Shown here: positions 52,040 to 64,000 of the stretch, in pieces
Numbering within the stretch: the stretch's first letter is position 1
Layout: each line of letters begins with the position of its first letter
Assembly: GCA_963971425.1 (NCBI GenBank)
Contig: OZ020514.1
Span: forward strand, 11,475,218-11,539,217
Direction: 5' to 3'
Length of the DNA stretch: 64,000 bases
From: Bryoerythrophyllum caledonicum
Taxonomy: Eukaryota > Streptophyta > Bryopsida > Pottiales > Pottiaceae
Made by a program: the position numbers and the translations under genes
The notes under the pieces: generated by a model
What the model saw: the letters and a program-made list of their open reading frames with translations, nothing else
Database searches by the model: none
Told to the model about the DNA's origin: nothing

Positions 52040-54214
52040 ATCAATAGTCATTTCCAATGGTAGCGTTTTCTCCAAAAACAAGTTATTTGTTCAATATTTC
52101 CAGCTAATGTAGTTCCACGGTAGGCTCTGCATAGTTTGAGATTGTCCACCGCTTGCTTGCTAGATGAGTTGTAATACGGTGGCTTTCCAGAACCGTGCAC
52201 CAATTCCTTCCTTTTAGGATTCCACTGCCACCCCATGGTTTGGTAAAAAAACATCTTTATGTCATACTCAGCTGGTTTGCGAGGATACATCTCGTTTGCA
52301 ACATGCATTAATTTGTCCAGATCATCTAGCAAGTTTTCACCTCCAAAAGTATGTCACAGTTGTGCCTTTGATGTGTTGTGCCTCCAGCTCCACTCAACAG
52401 GGTGCCCACTAGAGCTGCCAAGTTCAAAATCATAGTCATCTTGACAATAAACTCAATGGCTTGGCATGAAATCCGTCATGCCAAATTGCAGATACAAACG
52501 AGGATGTAATGGCACTCTACACATACGTACGTACGCGACCAAATCATACTCTTGATTAGACATTGTGGATGGAACAAATGGCCACATGATCCAATTGTAA
52601 AACACCCTTTTGGGCGCGAAGGATTTCCGCACATAGGACATGACGATCCGTTGGATGTCATTGGATGTGGTTTTAGCCACAACGGCTTCGCGATCAAATT
52701 GCGCGGATGGTCATGCATGTCCTCGATGTTCCAATGATGATCATCTTCTATGACGCGCTTCCAATCAATACTATTGTTGTTCTTCTTTATCGATGGATCC
52801 TTCTCGTCCCAACTTTTCAGATACACAATTTCTTCCACATGCCACATTGTAAGCAATAAGGTCCTCAATTTCTTTTTCCGACATCCATTTGGCTACAATG
52901 CTCTTGAATTCCGCCTCATATTGTTGTGCTCATACCACCGCAAACACCGTTGGAAGCATCAACTCTTTGCGCTCGGCAATGGTTTCTTAAACATATGCTT
53001 TAAGTTTAGTTCTCTCTGATTCCTTGTTCGCACAATTTGCCTTAAACTCTTCCAACTCACGTTCGGAATTTTCACGTGTCGTCTCCTTTGTAATCTTTTG
53101 TGCTTTGACTTCTTCTAGCTCCCTTTTCAAGGCTGCAACTTTGACCCTATAATTTCCATTACGATTCTTTAGTTGATCAAGCTCATTGCGTACTTGGGCC
53201 TTTTTGGCAAGCAAGTTGCCCTTCTTTGCTTTTAGCAAACGTGCTTTCAATGCAATTTCTACAACAGCGTCCCTCTTGAGTTGCAACCTTGTAATTTCTA
53301 CACAGAGCACTTCTCCTTGCGCCTTCAACTCAACACGCTTATTCCAAATATTTGGATCTTTATGAGCTTGCAAATCACTCATACCAACCATTGCCCTTGT
53401 TATTTCAATTGCCTCTCTCGGTCATTCGTATTCATGCTCACTTACAATTTTTCCAACGAACCCCCACATGCTCACTTACACTACTATTGTCCATATTTGA
53501 ATGGCTTTGCTTTGAGTAGCATTGGTCACCTTTATAGTTGATGATAATGGCGTTGACTCTACGTTAATCTCATTACTAATATGGATGCCCAATTGTCTTG
53601 CATGTGTGATTTCAAGCTCACACTTTGATTGCTCAAAGGCCTCTATTGCTTTAGTCTTTTTTAGGAGGTGCTTCTCGATCCCTTGGCAATGGTTCATCAG
53701 GGTCGTCAAAGAAGCTCAAATTATTGCGGAACCTTTGAGGAACGACATTTTTTGCAATCTCTACCGGTTTCGTCATGGAAAGGGGGTGTTCAAGAATCTT
53801 CCCACTACAATAAGGTTTGTGTAGCGTTGACCAATTTACCCTCTTTTCCAACTAATATTCCGCATACATCAAGGCTCTGATACATCTAGGAATATTATTT
53901 TTGGGTCATCACTCCAAGTTTGTGATGGCATGTAGACTCTTAAGGAACCTCCACTTCACATCTAGGTCTTTGATGTTGCGGTATGTGATGGCCTGCACTA
54001 AACAATGTTTTTTGTAGAACTCTTCACGCCACCATCTATCGAGATGCGGAAACTTAATATACTCCATTGCACTTGTGGCAGTCCATAGCTTGCGCACCCT
54101 TTTCCATCTTGGCTCTCCTAGAAGATCACGATTTTCATATACTTCAAGCTCCAAATCCACACGGTTCCTGTTTGGCTTCTTTGTAGAACTACCAATTCTA
54201 CCTCCATCATGCAT
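52040..54214 (-). pseudogene. RING-like zinc-finger family pseudogene, copy B
   Basis: Reading leftwards from an ATG at 54214: a basic N-terminal domain (EPRWKRVRKLW, FPHLDRWWREEFY, DLDVKWRFLKSL), then two stops and a block RVNWSTLHK (about 53840). A Lys/Glu-rich coiled coil follows (53391-52987). Next come SIDWKRVIEDDHHWNIED (about 52780) and a RING-like CPMC...CGHLFHPQC motif (about 52650). Last is KMFFYQTMGWQW (about 52260). Stops and frame changes separate the blocks, so this copy is also dead, though less eroded than copy A. The order of blocks suggests a ubiquitin-ligase-like protein with a coiled coil. Confidence 0.65.
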
Positions 54215-55100
54215 TGTGGGAAATTATTGGAAACCTCTATGGGCTTCAGGCGTTATGTTTGAATCTATTATCTTGGCTACATTATCAATTGTAATATGAG
54301 AATTCCAAAATGACTGCTCTACAATAACAATCCTAAAACTACTTGCACTTCAAAATAGTGCTAAAATAAATCCCAAGCATGTACTTCAAAATGGTGTTGC
54401 CTAGGAGTGTTAAAAAGTGTGAAAAAACCGGCCTTCAAGGAATCTTTGACATCTTTGGTACATGTTCTGTTGCCTTTGAGGACAAAAAATTTCCCTCTTA
54501 GAAGAATCTAGGTCCTTAAAAGGACCACTTTCCTACCTGAAAACCTCGCACACTCACCGTCAACAAGGAGGCAAGTGCATTTAGACGTCCTGAAGACTGA
54601 GAAAGAGCGAGGCCACCCACAACCTCCTCTGCCTTCTATAACATGTCCGCCTTGTCCGCGCCCCATCTGCTCCCCATCCGCGCCCCATCCATAGTCCCTG
54701 TCCTCGCCCCGTCCACGGTCCATCCGCAGTCCTCTTCTGTGTTCCATTTGCCCTCAATCCGCGCCCAATTTGCTCCACATTTGCGCCCTTATCCGCGCCT
54801 CTATCCGCGCCCCATCCGCTCCCCATCCATGCCCAATTCGCTCTACAACCGCGTGGTTCCTGCAGTTCCGACCCCTCGGAGCCTATTTAAAGGCAAGGGG
54901 CCCATTGTCAAGGTCACTTTTTTTCCCTCACACCTTGCCCAATGGAATCCCGAGGCCTTGTTGCGTGAGCAACAATGCACGGGTTTCGATGGTACATGGC
55001 TTAGGAGTGACGAATTGTGGGGAAAACCCTTACAATTTTTTTCTAGGCTCTTCACTTACACGTTACATAGTAAATAATCGATTGATTTATTTTTCCAACC
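54215..55100. other. upstream flank of RING copy B with GC minisatellite
   Basis: Positions 54340-54540 are similar, inverted, to 17740-17930 upstream of RING copy A ('cttcaaaatagtgctaaaataaatcccaa' neighbourhood). Positions 54630-54850 are the GC minisatellite (cgccccatcc) in reverse orientation to 17505-17640. The same minisatellite recurs at 57310-57420. An ORF through the minisatellite (54643-55077) is a product of its composition. Confidence 0.6.
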
Positions 55101-57080
55101 ATGGCTGACAAGAGGGTGCATTATCAAGATGCAGACATGCAACTCTACAAATCTTATCAGGTGGAAATTGCATTTGCTATTGCGACTAGAGATAGTGTCA
55201 ACGGTGCTACCTTGGCAAGAGGCCAAGGCAGTGGAAGTGGACCAAACAAGAGAAGTGGCAGACAATGCATCAGAATGAACGAGGATTTTTTTGCACTTGG
55301 ATGGAATAATTCTTGTGGATCACAATTACATTCATGAGGCACACAAGGATCTCTAGGAAAGTCGCGAGGATCTATGGGGGGGAGCACGTGGAGCTGTGGC
55401 GGTTTTGAGGATCACATAGTTGGATTGGAGATCAAAACCCGGGAGCCCACAGTTCAGGTGGCTCCAGTGGCGAGTCCAAGCATGGAGCGCCATGAGTACG
55501 ACATGTTTCATATCATGTGGTACCAAGCCCCGACGACATTTAATTTCATAGCTGCCAACAAATCTTTGGATGGAGTAGAACGCGGACGGGGCAAATGCCA
55601 ACCATTTCTGAGGACTCAGGACCTTGGAAGAAAAGGTCGAGGACCTCTCATCTAGATCAAATGAGCAAGCCTTTCACGGTCAAGGTTGTGGCAGAGTTCT
55701 CTTCATGGTATAAAGACCATGAACTAAGTTTGTTGGATACTAGACGCTACTTGAATCAGGGTGCTGATGGATTGGAATCGTTGGTAGAGAGACTAACTAC
55801 AGTTGTCGAGTGCGTTGGTAATGAAGAAACATTCTTCGAAGATAGACGCCGTTTTTTGTATGAAGATTGGGTAAAAGAATTTGTGGCAGCAACCGTTTAT
55901 AACCCCGTGCAGATACTTTAGGATGCATAGTACAAGAAAGCAAAAAAGGAAGGTTGCCTAAGCCCTACCTCGGAAGAATTTAAGGTGAAGAAATTCAAAG
56001 AGAAATTCAAGGACGGAGTGGAGAAAATCAAGCCTCGTGGGAGATCTGGCCAAAATATCTCTTGGATTGAGCGTGATTTGTTCGTGCGGATTGCAGCTAG
56101 AGGTTGCAAAGGAGTGGTGTGGCTTCCACAAGACGCGGAGATAAAAACATTGGATGGAAGGAACTATGAAGGTGGCTTTGGAATATTGCGACGCGTCAGT
56201 ATCGAAGGTGTAAGCTGCATTCCGCCAAGTTTAGAGTTTGTGGGGATGACAATGAAGGAGATTCAAGGACAAAGAAGCGGGAGAAACAATCAATCGAGGC
56301 GCTAGCGTGTCCGGTGGACCATGCGGGGGTTATCAAAATTCAATACCTTGATAGAAGAACGTACAAGTCATATACTCTATGGTGGAACTGTGGCTCAGTG
56401 GCATGGGTTTGGAAGATTGATTCAAAATACAAAGAAAAATACGATGATGACATTCTAAGAAGTGCTGGAATTGACCTTGATGCTTGTCTAGAATTAGGCA
56501 TTTATCGCAAATATTGGGCGTATTTAGCATGGGCACTCATGTGCATCATGGATGTCATTCATTTCCTACAGTTGTTGCACAATGATTTGAGTCCAAACAA
56601 CGATATGCTTCATTTTCCAAATGACAAAACCGACGCAACATACATCGGGCTGTGTGATTAAGGAATGGCATCATGGAACTGCAAAGATAAGATGTCGAAC
56701 TACGGCCGACTATCTACTAAGGATGTGCATGCTTATATAGGTAAATATCTACATGCCGCCCCCAAGCTATTCCATGTGTATGGCAAGCCTGGAACGCCAA
56801 CGTTCCCGAGGAGAATGGGAATAAAGCATAACCATAACCATAGATCATAGGCATATGCGCTGGGGTACTTAGCGAGGAGGATTTACAACCGCAATTGTTC
56901 TTCAAGCTTGTTTCAGAATAACAAAAATCCAAGTTCATTGTTGCATCGATTTTAGCAAAGTATAGACGAGTTGTTGAAACTATATCCACTAAAGAGATCC
57001 ACCGTTACGCATGTAGTAGACATGTTGAAAAGACTGCCGCACAACCTAGATACCCCATGGGACTTCTTCCGCAATGAGTA
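55101..57080 (+). pseudogene. protein-kinase-like pseudogene
   Basis: A start at 55101 (ATGGCTGAC) opens a short frame that stops at 55335. Further open pieces follow (55662-55918, 55985-56304, 56314-56661, 56665-56850). The kinase character is clearest at about 56573-56600, where LLHNDLSPNN matches the catalytic HxDxxxxN loop, followed by YIGLCD-stop-GMAS in place of the usual CDWG/DFG-type magnesium loop: a TAA stands where Trp is expected. A later CPHN-like region ends near 57080. No clear glycine loop was found. The gene is broken by at least five stops or shifts. It probably encoded an atypical plant kinase with a long N-terminal region. Confidence 0.65.
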
Positions 57081-58262
57081 GTATATTGTGATTTCATAGA
57101 CCTTATATTTGCTGGGTATGTAGCATCTTGTTCATAGCGTAAAGTGTTTTTTTCTTTTGTAATCCCTTTTTGGGACAAAAGAAATCCTTTTGGACTTCCC
57201 TTTTGTTTTGAATAAAGGCAAAGTGTTTATGAAACGAATTTCATCTTCCCATCCTGCCCTTCAAACCCTCACGAATAAAATATAGGAAATAACTCAATCT
57301 ACTATCATCCATAAACTGCCCCATCTACATCCAGTTTGCGGCCCATCCACGGCAGTCCATGCCCCATCCGCGCCCCATGTGCGCCCACATCCGAATCCCA
57401 TCCACGCCTGTCCGAACCCTTGTCAGCCAGAAAATACAAGTTTACAAAAAAATGATTCAAGGATTAACATTACATTCCTAAAGGTAAAAGCAATGATATA
57501 CACGTAGGATGTCATTGCCACCTAGGACAGGCACGTCGACGTTGAAGTAACTAAGTTACTCTACCTAGGGATAAAGCCCATCTTTGACCCTACGTTGATC
57601 CTATTGTGTTGTAACGAGACGGTTTGTAACAACACAATGTCACGATAGACAACTCTGCCGCTAGATAGCGTAGGTGGGGTGGGCAGGTTAGGCCCCACTA
57701 GCGCTGAATACAAAGCAGAGAAGTTGACCAAGCAAGGTCCTAGCCTACCTCCATCCACTTTGCTGCCAAGATTGGCCGCCTAGTCTACCCAAAATGGTTC
57801 TTATTTTTTTTAAAAACGCACCGTAATTATGATGCTACTATTGTGTTACCCCATTACACCCTATTGTTGTCGCTGCGACCGGACGTCGGTGGCACTTGCT
57901 CCGGGCATCCCACCACCTGGCTGCATCTCCAACCAGGCTAGGGCCATCAGAAATAAAGTCGGATCTCTTTAAACCATGTAGACGGATGGTATGAGAAAGG
58001 GAGTGTGGACAAAACGTGGCCCCTATTTTTATATTGGAAGGGGGGCCTACATAGATCAAGTTGGTGTCTCTATGGGCAATTTGGGGCTACAAAGGGCAAA
58101 GTTGGCCAAAAAATTCTAAGAAAACTTCTAGAAATCATGTACAAATCATCAGGGCAAGGGCAATTGGTTGAGCACAAGCTGAAGACGAAGGCATCATGTA
58201 CAGACACGGCCACATCACCTTCTTCGAAACCTGCAAGTATTTTATGCTTCTGCTTCTGCTTT
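57081..58262. other. intergenic region without recognised gene
   Basis: It includes a short GC-minisatellite stretch (57310-57420, gccccatccgc). The remainder has only short ORFs with no protein-like features. Confidence 0.5.
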
Positions 58263-58366
58263 GTCCACACTGCTAATCCCTTGTCCGGTGGCCATGGTCT
58301 TAGTAGTGGTACGAACAGACACTTTATTCACGCTGATCTCCTTCGAGGACCGGCGTTCTTCTTCTA
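58263..58366 (+). mobile_element. 5'-truncated 3' end of the giant LINE family, with target duplication
   Basis: A 104-bp insert matching the last about 100 bp of the giant LINEs ('ttgtccggtgg', 'catggtcttag', 'acgaacagacactttattca', a degenerate stem-loop and cttcttcta). It is flanked by the 10-mer cttctgcttt at 58253-58262 and 58367-58376. A strongly 5'-truncated copy is a normal product of target-primed reverse transcription. Confidence 0.8.
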
Positions 58367-58376
58367 CTTCTGCTTT

Positions 58377-59494
58377 CAATTTGTTGCTGTCATCACAGCT
58401 GTAAATAGTATACTACCTTGATAGGAAACAAATACAGTATATGGTTATGCATAGCTTGTGGGGGTTATTCTGTGTACTTATTTGCCGACATTTTTATGCA
58501 AAGCTTTGGGGGAGTTTTGTTGTTAATTGAGGCCTCGGATTCTTTGAGGCACATCTCTGGGACGTGATTCTGAGTTTACCTTGTCTTGGCTATGTTCTAG
58601 TGCACTGTGAGGTGTACTTGTTTCTGATCTCATATGTTTCGCTAGAATATGCAATGAAATTGGGCTCTGTTCAAGTGTGTTGTGCAATAAAGCTGTAAAC
58701 TCATGATCTGCTTCACTTCAATGGTACACGACCTATACAAGCTGCCAGCGTTTTGGTGGTGTGTAGTCTCCACCACACTATTGTTTTTTTAATTTTAGTG
58801 CATGTGCACATTACTGATGCGTGTTTTATTATTGAAATAGATATCACCGTAATTATTATTAAAACAGAAAGCACCGGCATTGATCTGTGAATTCAGGTGT
58901 GGATGATCTTCAAGCGCAGCAGTCGAATATGGAGATCCCACTGTGTAGGGTAGACTCCAAAAGCGACTCCAAAAGCAGTGCTTGAATCCCGCTCATTTGA
59001 TCGCTTCCACTTAAAGACATCCTACTTGAATTCGCGCTGTGAAAAGAGGTATAAGAAAGAGCTATTTGTCACATGACAAAAAGAAGTATTTGAAAACTCA
59101 CAACTAATTTCCCCTAAATACATACCCTATAAACAGATCCACATGCCGCCAAGGCCGAGCGGAAGAGCACTGTTGCGCCAGCCAGCTCCAGCTCACGGCA
59201 GCCAGCCTCACGAAGGCGCGAAATCCTCATGTGCATGAGCAGATCCCACAACAGGTCAAAACTTACATGAGCCATCTACGAACTCCCGGAGAGCAAGTGG
59301 ATCCAGACACCACCACTTTGAGATCAGTGGTGCTCATGATGCATAACGTTCCTATCCAGCTTGCTGCAAGTCGCCGGCCTTCACAACCATATCTGCAACA
59401 TCCTCATTCCTCATCAGAGGGGCAGAGCAGGGTAGTAGTACTAGCTAGACGAGTAGTACTGCTTCCTCCGAATCCGTTACTCCTGATCAGCTAG
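58377..59494. other. upstream region of the glyoxal oxidase gene
   Basis: Only short ORFs. It should hold the promoter and 5' leader of the gene at 59495, but no element was identified with confidence. Confidence 0.5.
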
Positions 59495-61788
59495 ATGGGG
59501 ATGAGAGGGAGCGAATGGCGTTGGATTGTCGCAGTGGTGGTGGTCTTGAGTTTGTGTACTTCGGTGGAGGGCCAAGCCGGTGGGAGCTGGAGGTTGATTA
59601 CAAAGAATGCGGGAGTGTGCTCTATGCACACGGCGGTGACGCATCTGGGTACTGTGGTGTTGCTGCATCAAACCAACAGTGGACCTTCCAACGTCACCTT
59701 CGAAGGTAGTGTTTGTCCACCCAAACTTGTTTGTAGAGATCTACCGGTCCTTCGATTTGGATATGGAAGACTTCGAACCAGCGGTGTTTGATGGTTTCTA
59801 AACTGAAAGTAGAGGTTGAGGTAGCTCCCTTTGAGGAGGAAGAAGGAGAGGGCAGTTTGGGAAATCCGACTCTCTAAACATGAGTATTCATGTGGGTGTT
59901 ATCTGGAGTTGATCAACATCTAGCGAAGCAATGACGTGCTCACGTAGTCTTGGATAAGCAGATTCTTTAGGTCATGGCAGTTGCTGAAAGTTGAACTTGC
60001 TTGACAGGCAGATGCAGGACGACGACCTATGATCAGATTCTCAAGACGGACTGCTTCGGCCACTCGGTTGTTTTGGATCCCGAGAGCGGTCGAGTGCGTC
60101 CCTTGATGGTCCTCACGGACACGATTTGCTCCTCGGGTCAGTTTTTGGCTGACGGCACTCTAGGGCAAACCGGTGGCGACTACGAAGGAATCCGGAGGAT
60201 TAGGTGGGTGAGTTCTTTCATGCCAACTGCAAGTAACGAACACTTGCAGTCACGATTCCGAGTTCCTCCACTGATCGGTCTCGACGTCTGTTGTTGCTCT
60301 TCACGCAGGACGCTCGCACCGAATTGCTTCGTCGTGGACCCGACCCCGGGCTCCAACACGACGTACTGCGACTGGAACGAGTTGAAGTCCCGCAACCTGA
60401 CCACGGACCGGTGGTACGCGTCCAACACGCTCCTCCCGGATGGACGGCAGCTGGTGGTGGGCGGGCGTTACGCGCCGTCCGTGGAACTCGAGCCACCGAT
60501 TCGTGCCACTGACGTAGCGTACTACCTGCCCTTCCTGCGCGAGGCCGACATCCTGCCCGGCAACAACACCATGTACCCCTACGTGCACCTGCTCCCCCAG
60601 TACGGCCATGTGTACCTCTTCTCCGGCCGCGACTCCATCATCTTCAACTACATGAACTACACGGTGGTCAAGAAGTTCGACAAGATCCCGGGTGCCGCCC
60701 GGAACTACCCGAGCGCCGGATCCTCGGTCATGCTGCCTCTCACATACGGTTACGACTACCACAAAGTGGAAGTGCTCGTCTGCGGCGGCGCGAGCAACGG
60801 ATCCGCCAGCAGCAAGAACCAGTTGCCGTGCCAGGTAAGCTCCAGGTTCAGCACCATGTAATTCTTCACATTACATATACGTTAATCTGAACTTGAGTCG
60901 AATCATGCAGGTGACGTGTGGGAGGCTTCATGTGACCGACGTGAACAACTCAACGTGGGTGATGGAGGACATGCCCATGCCGCGGTGCATGGGCGACATG
61001 GTATTGACGCCCGACGCGAAGGTACTCATCGTGAACGGCGCGGAGAGGGGGTGTCAGGGGTGGAAGTCCGCGTCGGTGCCGACGCTGAAGCCTGTGCTGT
61101 ATGACCCCCTGAAGCCACAAAACACGCGCTTCACTGTGTTGAATCCCAGTGCCACTCCGCGCGTGTACCACTCCACCGCGAATCTCTTGCCGGTAAGTAC
61201 ACCAACTCCAACTTGTACAGGCAGCTACTCGCCCTCAATTCAGAGGACAAGACAGCAACCTGATCTCATACCCGGCGTGCACAGGACGGGAGTGTGTTGA
61301 TCGCCGGCAGCAACGCGAACCAGTTCTACAGCTTCAAGCAAGATAACATGTCGACGACTTTCCCAACGGAGCTGAGCGTGGAGGCTTTCACGCCGCCCTA
61401 CGCCGGCGGCGACCGCCCCACCATCCTGTCAGTGAACGGAACGACGTTCAAGTACGACTCCATCGTCTCGATCACGTTCTCCGACCTCAACCGCGGCAGC
61501 GGCGACCCCCCCGCGGTGGACGCCGGCGACACGTTCCTGTACACGATGAACAGCAGTCCCTGGTCGACGCACTCGTACTCCATGGGGCAGCGCTTGATGA
61601 CGCTGCGGCCCAAGGGATTCTCCGCGCAGGCGGTGAAGAAGCAGGGAAACGTATGGGTGAACGAGCGCACGGCGATGGCGCGGCTGCCGCTCTACCACAC
61701 CACCGCGCCGCCCGCGTATTACATGCTTTGGGTGGTCAAGAACGGCAACCCCAGCAACAAGTGTGTCTGGATCCGGATGGTGAAGTGA
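59495..61788 (+). CDS. secreted glyoxal/aldehyde oxidase (galactose-oxidase-like), five exons
   Basis: Exons 59495-59705, 60008-60203, 60309-60834, 60911-61192 and 61285-61788 join at GT-AG sites in consistent phases to 572 residues, a usual length for plant glyoxal oxidases. Residues 1-26 form a secretion signal (VAVVVVLSLCTSVEG). The four features of the copper-radical enzyme are present: the Cys in TICSSGQFLADG, the Tyr in ARNYPSAGSS, the Tyr-His in RVYHSTAN, and the second His in WSTHSYSMGQR. The enzyme oxidises aldehydes in the cell wall and releases H2O2. The second intron is a multiple of three without a stop, so the exon-3 frame appears continuous with it; the splice reading is preferred because it restores the conserved RTLAPN junction. 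It lies downstream of a truncated LINE end, and no neighbouring partner is visible. Confidence 0.92.
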
Positions 61789-62929
61789 CGAAGACATCGT
61801 CTCTAGATTTAGCGTCAGCTAAACCTCACACCAAGACCAAGGTTGAGAGGCCACCAATGAGATTGCGAAAATGGCCAAAGTTTGGCCTCTCGGCCGTCGT
61901 CGTCCTCCACTGTGCCTCCATGGCAACATTTTTAGGGAGTTTTGGTCTTGGGTCGCCGTTTTCAGCCAACCCAAACTTCCATGTATGACGAGGAAATATA
62001 GGTTGTCTCTACATGACTTCTGAATCAATTCATAAGTCATTTAAAGACAACCTGCAATTTTTATTTGAGATTTAGGAGGGTATTAGATTGGTGGGTGGTG
62101 TTGGATTGACATACATATGTTTAGGAGACAAAATTTGGTCTTCAGAGGTGGCCAACATGAATGACAAAGGTTATATGACAAAGGTCATATTGACAAAGGT
62201 TAGAGGTATGGAACTATTTCCTTCTCTCCATAGTAGATACCATTGAACCACTATTTGTTCATTTTTTACAGCAAATCCATATGGGAAGAGCTTGGTGGTC
62301 TCTCAACTATATATCCTCATTAATTCCTACAAAACCATAATTATGTTTTTGGAAATACCCTTTTAATTTATTTTTCATAGTGCCAATGTAAATTTAATAT
62401 AATTATCTTTTTCAACTTTGTAGCACTTGTTAGACAACTCTAGGAGAATGCACCAAATTGTTGATAGGATTGTTTATTCTAGAGAATGGAAAAGTAGAAC
62501 ACTTGAAGTGAGTTAATTCATTTGTTTTGCATATTAATTTAATAACAGGGTTGCCACACTATTGTTCCTTGGTTAAACAGACTGTTTATATTTTCCAAAG
62601 ATGCATTTTTTAGCAACCACAATCAACATATTGTTAGATACTTATCCACCAAATTTTAGGTGTAATTGAAATGTCCCAACATATTCATAAGAATCTCAAA
62701 ACTCCAGTTGCACTTCAGTTAAAGGAAAGAGTAGTGAAAAGAGAAGATAAAAGGTGGAGCTGAAGACGAAGTTAGTGAAGGAAGATGAATATTCGGAGAA
62801 TAGTATGTGAGACAGCTTTGCACAATCACGTCTCTCCTAATTCTCTAGACTTCAAAGGTATTTTCCAGGAGCCTGGGGAGAAAACACTGCTCGTAGAGAC
62901 TAGTACCACCACCATAGTCCACCCAACTA
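61789..62929. other. downstream region of the glyoxal oxidase gene
   Basis: It holds a 24-bp inverted repeat (62000-62023 / 62030-62053, aggttgtct ends) about 210 bp after the stop, which could be a small hairpin or MITE remnant. No gene is supported. ORFs antisense to the oxidase are shadows. Confidence 0.5.
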
Positions 62930-63284
62930 AGGTAAGCCCCCCTAAAACCAACAAGCTAAGGAATGTGCATATATGGAGAGAGAAGATAATTATACTATTA
63001 TTTTTTAGTGATAGCCAATAGAATTACAGTTCCAACCCAAGTGATTTCTTATTTTTTTTGATGAAAACTGAATTAGTTGTGAATTTTCAAACTGTGCAGC
63101 CATGTTTAGTGGGTGGCCAGCAGTAGGTACCTCCCACAACCAACGACCAAAAGTAAGGATCTTGACTAATAGCAAACCGCCATTTGGAGCTCAGTCGGTG
63201 GTAATGGGATGGAAGAGGGTTGGATATACCCCAATTTTATTGGCGTTGGCTATGGGTTTTTGTTGGTTTTGGGGAGTCTAACCT
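62930..63284 (+). mobile_element. MITE copy B (355 bp), TA target
   Basis: It starts AGGTAAGCCCCCC and ends GAGTCTAACCT, flanked by TA (62928-62929, 63285-63286). It is the uninterrupted equivalent of copies A and C at 16.2-16.95 kb, including 'gtgggtggccagcagtaggtacc'. Noncoding. Confidence 0.8.
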
Positions 63285-64000
63285 TATAAGTAAACGCATA
63301 TGAGTGTGGTGGAGGTGGCTTATGACCCCCATCTGGGCTTGGACTTGGACCCCTTTAGTCTATCGGGTCAAACCCATTTGGTCACATGGGTCCCAATCTT
63401 GGATTCCATGGACTAGATGGAGGTTAGAAGCCATCCCTACCGCACTCATGTGTGTTTGCTTTATGGTGGGGGATCTTGAGACTTTGTTGTATGGGTACCC
63501 AAAATGACCTTGGGGGGATGACATGTCGGTTGTCTCTTAGGCATTTAGTGTAGGGAAGTACTTAGTGTAGAAAAGTGTTTGTCCTCGAAAGGGGAGAGTA
63601 GTTCTATTACACTAACGTATGTCTCGTGGCCATAGGCTTAGCAAAGAGAATGAACAAACACTATATACACGCCGGTCTCCTTTGGGAACCAAAATTCTTC
63701 TTTTTCTAGAGACTAAGGTAGAGGCACCCAATTCCGATCACCTAAGCCAATTGGGGACTCAAATGACATCGTATGTCAAAAACATTTATGTAGAAAGATG
63801 CAGAATTAGGAATGAAACTCAACGAATATTTTTTCAAATTTAATTACAAAGATTTGGAATTGATGTAGAATTTAAAAGCCCAAAAACCACCACAGCCCAT
63901 AATCAAACTGTGGAGTAGGTGAGATTTGGTGCCCTCTTTCATCCAATGCCAACATTGAGAGTGAGTAAAAGAGAGATGACATGCCATAAATAACCAACTC
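63285..64000. other. right edge, with an old LINE 3' fragment
   Basis: Positions about 63555-63710 are a diverged copy of the 3' UTR end of the giant LINEs ('cctcgaaaggggagagtagtt', 'cttagcaaagagaatgaacaaacac', 'cacgccggtctcctttggg', then cttctttttcta). It includes the stem-loop position in decayed form. The rest, up to the window end, shows no gene. Confidence 0.6.

Noticed and set aside
54643-55077. 144-codon ORF through the GC minisatellite
   Set aside because: Produced by the short CGCCCCATCC repeats; not protein-like.
60218-61171. Antisense ORFs over the glyoxal oxidase gene
   Set aside because: GC-rich shadows; the sense strand has complete catalytic motifs and splice sites.

Overview
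The window looks like nuclear DNA of a plant-lineage (streptophyte) eukaryote, most likely a non-seed plant or charophyte-grade alga. The intact host genes have short GT-AG introns, and their products are plant-type: a bestrophin-like channel, a secreted glyoxal oxidase, a BTB protein and a CSU2/Tls1-type splicing factor. Between them lie many nested transposons and decayed gene copies. No species is claimed. There is a 200-base assembly gap at 51-250.

Left part (1-21.5 kb). A decayed L1-like LINE (957-6254) is split by a 945-bp TTAA-flanked DNA element. It is followed by an apparently intronless bestrophin-like gene (7392-8522), a five-exon HCA59/Tls1/CSU2 gene on the minus strand (9455-10538), a kinase fragment (11241-11528), two small CACTA-like or similar elements, a BTB-domain gene (14551-15240, minus), a MITE nested inside an inverted sister MITE (16237-16953), a RING-family pseudogene (about 18180-19790), and a pyrimidine-rich minisatellite (about 20570-21560).

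Centre (21.56-51.28 kb). This is the most unusual part. A non-LTR retrotransposon of about 14.7 kb sits in the minisatellite, and a second 15.0-kb member of the same family (25176-40203) is inserted into its ORF1. Both insertions keep target-site duplications (9 bp outer, 12 bp inner). The large ORF of the family carries Leu-rich 2A-like ribosome-skipping motifs (only the last is canonical), a basic 41-residue tandem repeat, an APE-type endonuclease, a YADD reverse transcriptase, a possible chromodomain-like segment, an RNase H, Cys/His motifs and a C-terminal PD-(D/E)XK-like region that I read as a second endonuclease. The 3' end is a stem-loop followed by (TTC)n instead of poly(A). The two copies differ greatly in ORF1 but are nearly identical through the enzymatic part of ORF2. 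Neither is fully intact: the inner copy has stop codons in ORF1 and ORF2, and the outer copy has frameshifts and the nested insertion. The outer enzymatic ORF is nevertheless open to its natural end.

Right part (51.3-64 kb). A second RING-family pseudogene on the minus strand (about 52040-54214), a kinase-like pseudogene (55101-57080), a short 5'-truncated LINE copy with its own duplication (58263-58366), a complete five-exon glyoxal oxidase gene (59495-61788), a third copy of the TA-target MITE (62930-63284), and an old LINE 3' fragment.

The host genes do not form an evident pathway. Plants do not use operons, and the local order seems to reflect transposition and gene duplication.
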